A stretch of 9,913 nucleotides of DNA from Caryophanales bacterium UBA7581 (GTDB lineage: Bacteria > Bacillota_I > Bacilli_A > RFN20 > CAG-826), in assembly GCA_002477825.1 (NCBI GenBank), contig DLKT01000005.1, forward strand, positions 21,554 to 31,466. Reading direction: 5' to 3'. Positions 1-5,498 of this stretch are shown here, in pieces. Position numbers and translations under genes: made by a program. The first letter of the stretch is position 1. Each line of letters starts with the position of its first letter. Under the pieces are notes generated by a model, which was given only the letters and a program-made list of their open reading frames with translations, ran no database searches and had not been told where the DNA came from.

Positions 1-100
1 ATTTAATCCCCGTGCCAGCAAGACCGTTTTCACAATAACAGTCGAAGCACTTTTCCATAATCTCCTTTTTCTTTTCTAATTTTGTTTCTTCTTTTATCAT
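1..100 (-). CDS. TetR/AcrR-family transcriptional regulator, N-terminal fragment cut by the window edge
   Basis: Only the first 33 codons are visible, reading leftward from an ATG at 100-98. The peptide starts MIKEETKLEKKKEIMEKC and continues through F-D-C-Y-C-E-N-G-L-A-G-T-G-I-K. A basic, charged start followed by I-x-x-x-x-F, an E-x-G-L turn and T-x-I-K is the usual opening of the DNA-binding domain of TetR regulators, just ahead of the helix-turn-helix. The start is supported by an AAGGAAG ribosome site at 114-108, seven bases upstream. A promoter and a palindromic operator lie directly in front, so the protein probably represses its own gene. It is divergent from the small membrane protein at 290. 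The ligand domain is outside the window, so the effector is unknown. The family call is fairly secure, the specificity is not. Confidence 0.75.
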   Translation of the reverse strand, partial: MIKEETKLEKKKEIMEKCFDCYCENGLAGTGIK

Positions 101-118
101 GTTCTATCTTCCTTTAAA

Positions 119-140
119 TGAATGACTGAACGTTCATTCA
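119..140. promoter_or_regulatory. Palindromic operator, probably for the adjacent TetR regulator
   Basis: The half-sites TGAATGA (119-125) and TCATTCA (134-140) are perfect inverted repeats separated by eight bases. The centre holds a second perfect palindrome, TGAACGTTCA (127-136). Size and TGAATGA-type half-sites resemble operators of TetR-family repressors in Bacillota. The site lies between the -10 box and the ribosome site of the tetR-like gene, where binding would block its transcription. Binding by this particular protein is inferred from position. Confidence 0.65.
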
Positions 141-143
141 CTG

Positions 144-175
144 ATTATACTATAGAAAATAGCAAAAAATGTCAA
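144..175 (-). promoter_or_regulatory. Promoter of the TetR-family gene
   Basis: On the minus strand a perfect TTGACA -35 box lies at 175-170. The -10 region is the overlapping run TATAGTATAAT (154-144). TAGTAT at 152-147 gives the ideal 17-base spacer, while TATAGT and TATAAT would give 15 and 20. Transcription would start near position 140, inside the palindrome at 119-140. Confidence 0.6.
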
Positions 176-289
176 TGAAAGAAGAGAAGAAAAATCAATT
201 TAAATCGACATTTTTTTCGCTTTTGTGTCGTTCATTTTATCATCCACGACTTTTATAGTATAGGTGTTCATAATGGATTTTATTTTGCT

Positions 290-682
290 TTGTTTATATT
301 AGATATTGCTTTAATTGTGCTGATTTTAATGATGGTATTTCAACAAAAAGAAGTGCACTTTGATTTAATTATTGCGATTACGATGGCAACGTACACTACC
401 TATAAAGTGGTGATAACCATTATGCAAATTATGAAAAATAGAAAAGTAAATGAAGCGAAAGAACGGATGAAAACAATTATTCATATTGTCGATTCATGTG
501 TTTCTATTATCAACTTACAATACGCTTTAATTGTGGTAAATGGTGGCTTTGTAGAAAGAGAAGATATGTCTATATTATCGATGATTTCTAGCTTTGTGAT
601 TTTCGTGTTTATGATGGCTTCTTCTATTTATTTCTTTAAAAAAGAAAAAGAACAAATAAAGATAGAAAAAAATCATGAATAA
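290..682 (+). CDS. Small multi-pass membrane protein of unknown function, probably N-terminally truncated
   Basis: The 130-residue frame opens at a TTG codon and holds about four hydrophobic segments (near residues 2-17, 24-47, 62-83 and 94-116) and a charged lysine/glutamate-rich tail. The stretch A-I-T-M-A-T-Y-T at 29-36 followed by a helix and K-N-R-K resembles a family of roughly 200-residue hypothetical membrane proteins of gut Bacillota that I recall as I-A-M-A-T-Y-T proteins; that likeness is from memory. Against a true start at 290, there is no ribosome site before the TTG. The same frame stays open upstream to 179 without any ATG, GTG or TTG, and its translation (…FYSIGVHNGFYFALFILD) still looks like protein, completing the first hydrophobic segment. 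I read this as a gene whose 5' part has been lost or shifted out of frame. It converges with the lipoprotein gene, overlapping it by ten bases. Confidence 0.5.
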   Translation: MFILDIALIVLILMMVFQQKEVHFDLIIAITMATYTTYKVVITIMQIMKNRKVNEAKERMKTIIHIVDSCVSIINLQYALIVVNGGFVEREDMSILSMISSFVIFVFMMASSIYFFKKEKEQIKIEKNHE

Positions 683-1590
683 GGTTTTATTTTTTGTTGA
701 TAATCTTCTTTATTAAAAGAATAATTAAATGAAGAAGTAAAGGAAAAAGTAGGACCTAAAGAAGCTACTTGATCAACAATATAATGACTTTGATACGTCG
801 CTTTTATAATCCGTTCATCTTTAGAAAAAAGAGTAAAAATTTCTTCTACATTTTTATAAGTCTTTTCTCTTTTTTTATAGCCAAGAAGTAATGTATTTTC
901 ATTTTCCCAAGAAGAAAAGGGAGTAAAAGAAATTAAGTTTTCATTCCTCACACTTTGACTTAGATATTTTTCATATTCTTCATAATTATCTCCTTGAATA
1001 TATATCGCTTCTGGGGCTTTTAAAACTAAATCAGGACTATATTCTTTTAAAGATTTTATAAAAAAGATATCATGATTTTCTTCCTTTTTCATTTCTTCCC
1101 ATTCTTTTTTCTCATTTAAAAAACGGGTTATTTTTAAATAAATATAATTATGGTTTTGATAGAGCATGATATCCATATTTTGACTGACTTCAATATAATC
1201 ATCTTGATAAGCTTCAAAAATCGATTCGTTACGATAAAATAGCCCTTGTTCACTATACATTTCGATTACTTTTTCTTGATATTCATCGCTAGAATAAAAA
1301 TGTTCATATGTATAATCCCCCTCATAAAGAAGAGTGTTTTTTTTACTAATTAAAAATTCCTGATAATTTTCTTCATCGGTATAATTGATTTGATAAGGAC
1401 AAATAGAACAGTATTTTATCCCATTTTGATGGATGAAATCATGAGGCTCTTCATCTATTTTTTCTTGTCGAAAAATCCGCCAATGGGTGGAATCATTATA
1501 GTACCAAGTCGATGGTTGTTCTTCTTTTTTACAGCCGATAAAAGGAAACAAAAGAAAGAAAATATAAACGAAAGAAAGTAATTTTTTCAT
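673..1590 (-). CDS. Putative lipoprotein of unknown function
   Basis: This encodes 305 residues. The start is set by an ATG at 1590-1588 preceded by GGAG at 1603-1600, nine bases upstream. It yields a typical lipoprotein signal: M-K-K, a hydrophobic core (residues 4-18) and F-I-G-C with the lipidated cysteine at 20. An in-frame ATG further upstream (from 1695) would bury this signal behind 35 extra residues and is rejected. The mature protein is polar, rich in E, K, Y and N, with no second membrane segment, so it should sit on the outer face of the membrane. Residues 35-66 (T-H-W … P-H-D-F … C-S-I-C-P-Y) resemble the H-W/C-x-x-C modules found in repeats of Bacillota surface proteins, with the first cysteine pair missing. 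I do not recognise the rest. It diverges from the Sel1 gene at 1758 and converges with the small membrane protein gene. Confidence 0.75.
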   Translation of the reverse strand: MKKLLSFVYIFFLLFPFIGCKKEEQPSTWYYNDSTHWRIFRQEKIDEEPHDFIHQNGIKYCSICPYQINYTDEENYQEFLISKKNTLLYEGDYTYEHFYSSDEYQEKVIEMYSEQGLFYRNESIFEAYQDDYIEVSQNMDIMLYQNHNYIYLKITRFLNEKKEWEEMKKEENHDIFFIKSLKEYSPDLVLKAPEAIYIQGDNYEEYEKYLSQSVRNENLISFTPFSSWENENTLLLGYKKREKTYKNVEEIFTLFSKDERIIKATYQSHYIVDQVASLGPTFSFTSSFNYSFNKEDYQQKIKPYS

Positions 1591-1757
1591 AAAATAAATC
1601 TCCATGATTAGGATGATAATTTTAAAAAAATTTATACAAATGAAAGTTATGAATATTGTTTTGCTAGAAACATGATAAAATAATAACAAATACACTTGGA
1701 CAAGTAATGCTTAATTTTTAGCAAATACTGAAATAGTGTTAGAAAGGGGAGTTATTT
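1591..1757. promoter_or_regulatory. Divergent spacer with weak promoter candidates
   Basis: This spacer must carry promoters for the lipoprotein gene (minus) and the first Sel1 gene (plus). For the plus strand the best candidate is an extended -10, TGATAAAAT, at 1673-1681, with only a poor -35 (TTGTTT at 1656-1661, spacer 14). For the minus strand TATAAA at 1636-1631 is the best -10, without a clear -35. The ribosome site of the Sel1 gene, AAAGGGGAG, is at 1743-1751. No hairpin or dyad stands out. Confidence 0.3.
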
Positions 1758-3038
1758 ATGGAAAAAGTAAATTATGAAGTTCAAATGGTTGAAACAATTC
1801 AAGAATTCTTTTCTTATGCTCAAAAGGGATATTTTGAGCTCAAGATGATACCCTTTTTAAAGCAACAAATTCTCAATGTTTTTCAAGCAAAAGACTATTT
1901 TAAAGAAAATGAATTATTGTGGTATGCCAAACTTCTTTTAGATACCAATGAAGAAAAAAATGTGTTTTTCGCTAAAGAAATTTTAAAAGATCTTTCTAAT
2001 GAACATCATCCCATGGTGGGCGTGATTTTAGGTGAATATTATTTTCAAATTCATAATATGCCACTAGCGTTTGGCTATTTCCTTTTAGCAGCGCATAAAA
2101 AAGATCCTAAAGCAGAATACTTTATGGGTAAGTTTTATCAAGGCGGATATGAAATTAGGCCAAATAAAAAACTGGCACAACATTGGTTAAAAAGGTCATC
2201 TGAACATGGTTATGTACAAGCGGATTACGCATTAGCGGTTTCCTATTATAAAAGAAAAAGACCGAGTGCTCAACTCGCTAAAAAATATGTTGTTAGAGCG
2301 TATAAAGCCCACCTAGTGGAAGCTTATGATTTGTTAGGCACTTTCTATTTAGAAGGTTTTGGTTTTAAAAAGAATGAAGAGAAAGCCTTTGCACTTTTTT
2401 TAGAAGCCGCCAAACTTCAAGAACCATCGGCAATGTATCACTTGGGCTATTGTTATAAATTAGGTCTAGGTACCCCAAGAGATGATATCGCTATGCTTTA
2501 TTGGTATAAAAAAGCGGCCGAGCATCAAGAAGTTCATGCACTCTTTGAATTAGGCATGTGCTATCTTTGGGGAATCGGTACTTTAATTAGTTATACTAAA
2601 GCTTATGGCTATTTTAAATGCGGAAAAGAATTAGGCTCCAATGATTGCATTTTAGAATTCGCTAGACTTTATGAAGAAGGAAAAGGCGTAGAAAAAGATG
2701 AAGAAAAGGCTTTTAAAACGTATTTAGAATTAGCAAAACAAGAAGATATAAAGGGGGTATTTGAATTTGGCCGTTGTCTTTATTATGGCATTGGAACAAA
2801 AAAAGATGTAGATGATGCAATTATATTTCTTTTAAAAGCGAGAAGAGAAGGTGTCATAGGCGCCGAGAAACTTGTTCGCTTATATTATCGTTCTTATAAA
2901 GCGAAAGAGCAGGAAGAAAAACCAACAAATTTAACAGAAAGAGTCTTTGTAGAAAAAGCAAATTTTGCTCCTTTAAAAATAAAAAACTTTAGTGTTGCCC
3001 TTTCAAGTGAATCCAATAAGAAGAGTGAAAAGTTATAA
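1758..3038 (+). CDS. Sel1-like repeat protein (first of two paralogs)
   Basis: This is a 426-residue protein without signal peptide or membrane segment, hence predicted cytoplasmic. From about residue 118 to 369 it consists of some seven Sel1-type repeats of 33-37 residues, each of the form A-x-x-x-L-G-x-x-Y-x-x-G-x-G-x-x-K-(D/N)-x-x-K-A-x-x-x-x-x-x-A-A. Clear examples are Y-H-L-G-Y-C-Y-K-L-G-L-G-T at 227-239, F-E-L-G-M-C-Y-L-W-G-I-G-T at 263-275 and F-E-F-G-R-C-L-Y-Y-G-I-G-T at 335-347. Sel1 repeats form alpha-alpha solenoids that act as protein-binding scaffolds; the partner cannot be read from sequence. The N-terminal 100 residues are helical and match the start of the paralog at 4197 (T-I-Q-E-F-F versus T-I-E-E-Y-L, then K-G-Y-F and L-G-Y-V). 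The C-terminal 45 residues are charged and probably disordered. The start is fixed by AAAGGGGAG six bases upstream. I see no terminator after the stop, so readthrough into the esterase gene is possible. Confidence 0.9.
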   Translation: MEKVNYEVQMVETIQEFFSYAQKGYFELKMIPFLKQQILNVFQAKDYFKENELLWYAKLLLDTNEEKNVFFAKEILKDLSNEHHPMVGVILGEYYFQIHNMPLAFGYFLLAAHKKDPKAEYFMGKFYQGGYEIRPNKKLAQHWLKRSSEHGYVQADYALAVSYYKRKRPSAQLAKKYVVRAYKAHLVEAYDLLGTFYLEGFGFKKNEEKAFALFLEAAKLQEPSAMYHLGYCYKLGLGTPRDDIAMLYWYKKAAEHQEVHALFELGMCYLWGIGTLISYTKAYGYFKCGKELGSNDCILEFARLYEEGKGVEKDEEKAFKTYLELAKQEDIKGVFEFGRCLYYGIGTKKDVDDAIIFLLKARREGVIGAEKLVRLYYRSYKAKEQEEKPTNLTERVFVEKANFAPLKIKNFSVALSSESNKKSEKL

Positions 3039-3061
3039 AAAATCTACTTTAAAATTAATGA

Positions 3062-3142
3062 AAAGGCTTTCTTGAGTACTTTTATCGTTTTTTGTTATCA
3101 TTAAAATGCAATCAAAGGAGATAAAAGAATGAGAAAGCCTTT
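3062..3142. repeat. Long-range 11-bp inverted repeat around the esterase gene start
   Basis: AAAGGCTTTCT at 3062-3072 is perfectly complementary to AGAAAGCCTTT at 3132-3142, which spans codons 2-5 of the esterase gene. The arms are 59 bases apart and enclose the predicted promoter, ribosome site and start codon. A transcript reading through from the upstream Sel1 gene could pair the two arms next to the start codon. A transcript from the local promoter would lack the left arm. Confidence 0.5.
3072..3101 (+). promoter_or_regulatory. Candidate promoter of the esterase lipoprotein gene
   Basis: TTGAGT at 3072-3077 serves as -35 and TATCAT at 3096-3101 as -10, with an 18-base spacer. A TG dinucleotide at 3093-3094 makes it an extended -10. 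The start would fall near 3108, just upstream of the AAAGGAG ribosome site at 3114-3120. A similar extended arrangement precedes the second Sel1 gene. Confidence 0.45.
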
Positions 3143-4058
3143 ATTTTTTATGAGTTTAGTCCTATCGATGTTACTCTGTGCATGTGGTAATTCTTCTTCG
3201 CCTACAACAAATCATACTACAATAGACTCAACAAGCTCAGAAGAAACCAAAAAAGTTGATGTGATTTTTTTAGCGGGTCAGTCCAATATGGAAGGACACA
3301 CGCATATTAGTGAACTGCAAAAAAAATTGACGCCGACCCAATTCCAATATTATTCTAGTGAGATGACAACACGTATTAAGTTTTATTGTGATAATGGTAA
3401 AAACAAATCAAGTTCTTTTACCAATGTGTACTTAGGTCAAGGTGTCAATGCTTCTCGCTATGGCCCTGAAATTGGTATCGCTGAAACCTTAGAAAAAGCA
3501 AATTTGAAAAGAGAAGTTATTTTGATTAAATTTTGCTTAGGTGGTACGAATATTTATTCGGATTGGCGCTCTTTTTCATCGAGTTCATCGAATTCGGGCT
3601 CTAGACTTTTTAATGAATTCTTAGATTTTGGAGATACCGCGATTGCTGAATTAGAAGAAATGGGCTTAGAAGTAAATGTCCGTGGTCTTTGCTGGATGCA
3701 AGGTGAATCGGATGCCACTCAAGATCGTATGACGGAAAAATATGAAGAATACGAAAAGAATTTATTTGATGATATCTATCAATATTTTGAAGATAAAGTT
3801 GAAGACGAATTCCACATCTTTGATGCGTATATTTCTGATTGTTCCACTTGGAAAAATTATGCGGCTATTAATCAAGCAAAGAAAAATAATGCCACAAATA
3901 ATTCCAATCACCATATTATTGATACACTGAGTGAAGGTTTAGAATATGATTCTGAACCAACGAGTGGTGTTGATTATTTCCACTACGACTCCTTATCCAT
4001 GATTCAACTAGGTCAATTATTTGGAGAACAAATTATCAACTACGCATTAAAAGATTAA
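3129..4058 (+). CDS. Lipid-anchored SGNH/SASA-type carbohydrate esterase
   Basis: The 309-residue protein begins with a lipoprotein signal ending L-C-A-C at 16-19, then a Ser/Thr-rich linker to about residue 40, so it should be anchored outside the membrane. The catalytic domain follows the SASA / carbohydrate esterase family 6 pattern: F-L-A-G-Q-S-N-M-E-G (48-56, nucleophile Ser52), G-P-E-I-G (112-116), an oxyanion-hole-type loop K-F-C-L-G-G-T-N (134-141), W-M-Q-G-E-S-D (189-195) and D-x-x-H (Asp282, His285) near the C-terminus. All triad residues are present. Such enzymes remove acetyl groups from sugars such as sialic acid or xylan; the substrate here is unknown. A serine-rich loop at 148-158 (S-F-S-S-S-S-S-N-S-G-S) is unusual. 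The start has AAAGGAG at 3114-3120, eight bases upstream. A terminator follows, so it may be monocistronic. It lies between the two Sel1 paralogs. Confidence 0.87.
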   Translation: MRKPLFFMSLVLSMLLCACGNSSSPTTNHTTIDSTSSEETKKVDVIFLAGQSNMEGHTHISELQKKLTPTQFQYYSSEMTTRIKFYCDNGKNKSSSFTNVYLGQGVNASRYGPEIGIAETLEKANLKREVILIKFCLGGTNIYSDWRSFSSSSSNSGSRLFNEFLDFGDTAIAELEEMGLEVNVRGLCWMQGESDATQDRMTEKYEEYEKNLFDDIYQYFEDKVEDEFHIFDAYISDCSTWKNYAAINQAKKNNATNNSNHHIIDTLSEGLEYDSEPTSGVDYFHYDSLSMIQLGQLFGEQIINYALKD

Positions 4059-4084
4059 AGATTTAAAAAACAAAATTACCAAAG

Positions 4085-4117
4085 AGCATTGGAATGGAAT
4101 ATTCTAACGCTTTTTTT
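4085..4117 (+). terminator. Rho-independent terminator after the esterase gene
   Basis: AGCATTGGAAT (4085-4095) pairs with ATTCTAACGCT (4101-4111) as an 11-bp stem with one mismatch and one G-U pair. The loop is GGAAT, and a run of seven T (4111-4117) follows. It lies 26 bases after the stop codon and separates the esterase from the second Sel1 gene. Confidence 0.85.
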
Positions 4118-4141
4118 GTTTTAAGAAACCATGTTTTTTAA

Positions 4142-4170
4142 TTGAGGAAGTAAAGAAAAAATGATAGGAT
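4142..4170 (+). promoter_or_regulatory. Candidate promoter of the second Sel1 / MBL operon
   Basis: TTGAGG at 4142-4147 and TAGGAT at 4165-4170 are spaced by 17 bases, with TG at 4162-4163 forming an extended -10. TATAAA at 4170-4175 is an alternative -10 but would need a 22-base spacer. The ribosome site AAAGGAG is at 4181-4187. A promoter is expected here because a strong terminator lies just upstream. Confidence 0.45.
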
Positions 4171-4196
4171 ATAAATGTTAAAAGGAGAGAAGAAAG

Positions 4197-5492
4197 ATGC
4201 GATATCATTATGAAAAAGTTGAAGCAAATACGATTGAAGAATATCTTTCTTTTATCCAACTTGGATACGTAGATATTGTCATTGACGAAACGAAAAAGAA
4301 GGATTTATTTTTAGCATTAGAGAAAAAATATACGAGTTCTGACGCTTTTATGATTGAATACGCTAAAGATTTATTATGGGGCATCGGCTGTAAAAGAGAT
4401 GAAGAAAAGGGAAGACTTATATTAAAATCCTTGATTACCAATTTACATCCTTACGCTTTAACGATTCTAGGTGCTTTTCTTATGGAAAAGAAGGAATATC
4501 AACAAGCTGAAACCTACTTATTTAGTGCTCTTCAATTCGAGTTTGCACTTAGTGGCTATTTCTATGGGAAAATGCTTGAAAATGGGTGGAATGGCCATAA
4601 AGACGTAAAAAAAGCAGAAACCTATTATTTAATGGCGGCAAAAGAAAATGTAAGTAAAGCACAATATGCTTTGGGAAAAATGTATCAAAAAGCGCAGGAA
4701 TTTGCGAGTGCTTATTTTTGGTTTTCTATGGCTTCAAAACAAAAAGAAAAAGACGCTACTTATGAACTCGCTAACGCCTATTTTTATGGATCTGGTATCA
4801 AAAAAGATGAAGAAAAAGCTCTCAAATGCTATCAGGAAGCTTTTGAACAAGGTTATTTAGATGCAGCTAAAAATATCGGTGCCTATTTATTTTCTCATCC
4901 TGAGCTCGATACGAATGGAGAAATGGCCATTGCGTGGCTATTTCAAATAAAAGATAAAGAAGATGCAGAAGTTCATTATATGTTAGGTTCTCTTTTAGAA
5001 AAGCAAAATCGTTTAAAGGAAGCGCTTGAATTTTATTTATTGTCGGCAAAAGAAAATCACGTAGAAGGTGCTTTAAAAGTAGGACAATTCTATGAAGAAG
5101 GAAAAGAAACAACCACTAATCTAGAACAAGCAATTTTTTGGTATGAAAAAGCGGCTTTATTAGGTAATGAAGAAGCAAAAATTAGTTTAAGAAGAGCAAA
5201 AAAGGCTTTAAAAGAAGAAAACGAGAATAAGCAAGTAATATTAAAAGAAGAAAGTCCTAAAGAAGCAAAGGTAGATTACTTATCACTCGCTATTCAAAAA
5301 GAAAAAGAAAATGATATTATTGATGCTCATCATTTTTATGAGTTGGCTATCAATGAAGGAAATTTAGAAGCTAAGAAAAAAAGAGAAGAAATGCAAAAAA
5401 GACTAAAAAAAGAAAAAAGATGCCCACATTGTGGTAGTAAACTAAAAGGATTCCTTTTTAAATACTGTCCAACATGTAAAAAAGGGAGGTAG
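4197..5492 (+). CDS. Sel1-like repeat protein with C-terminal zinc ribbon (second paralog)
   Basis: This is a 431-residue predicted cytoplasmic protein. About eight Sel1/TPR-like helical repeats fill residues 52-325; the clearest are Y-E-L-A-N-A-Y-F-Y-G-S-G-I-K-K-D-E-E-K-A at 189-208 and V-G-Q-F-Y-E-E-G at 295-302. A charged coiled stretch (roughly 330-360) and one more repeat-like helix pair follow. The C-terminus is a compact zinc ribbon, C-P-H-C at 409-412 and C-P-T-C at 424-427, absent from the paralog at 1758. The shared N-terminal block (T-I-E-E-Y-L-S-F … L-G-Y) marks the two as duplicates. The scaffold-plus-ribbon layout suggests a binding or docking role rather than catalysis. The start follows AAAGGAG nine bases away. 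The stop lies six bases before the MBL gene, whose ribosome site GGGAGGT (5484-5490) overlaps the last codons, so the two are co-transcribed and probably translationally coupled. Confidence 0.9.
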   Translation: MRYHYEKVEANTIEEYLSFIQLGYVDIVIDETKKKDLFLALEKKYTSSDAFMIEYAKDLLWGIGCKRDEEKGRLILKSLITNLHPYALTILGAFLMEKKEYQQAETYLFSALQFEFALSGYFYGKMLENGWNGHKDVKKAETYYLMAAKENVSKAQYALGKMYQKAQEFASAYFWFSMASKQKEKDATYELANAYFYGSGIKKDEEKALKCYQEAFEQGYLDAAKNIGAYLFSHPELDTNGEMAIAWLFQIKDKEDAEVHYMLGSLLEKQNRLKEALEFYLLSAKENHVEGALKVGQFYEEGKETTTNLEQAIFWYEKAALLGNEEAKISLRRAKKALKEENENKQVILKEESPKEAKVDYLSLAIQKEKENDIIDAHHFYELAINEGNLEAKKKREEMQKRLKKEKRCPHCGSKLKGFLFKYCPTCKKGR

Positions 5493-5498
5493 TAGCGG

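Noticed and set aside
169..258. A 29-codon frame starting MSMKEEKK between the TetR gene and the membrane-protein remnant
   Set aside because: It has no ribosome site, overlaps the -35 box of the opposite gene and shows no recognisable domain. It could be the shifted beginning of the truncated gene, but its residues do not clearly match, so it is not called.
1390..1581. Open frame on the plus strand opposite the lipoprotein signal region
   Set aside because: No ribosome site, low-complexity sequence, and fully inside a well-supported gene on the other strand.
1591..1695. Upstream extension of the minus-strand lipoprotein gene
   Set aside because: It would add 35 residues before a perfect lipoprotein signal and lacks a ribosome site, while the ATG at 1590 has GGAG nine bases upstream.
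3742..3930. Open frame in another phase inside the esterase gene
   Set aside because: It lies across conserved SASA coding sequence and has an implausible Ile/Lys-rich composition.
4208..5112. Several open frames overlapping the second Sel1 gene on both strands
   Set aside because: They are by-products of the AT-rich repeat coding sequence. None has a ribosome site or recognisable domain.
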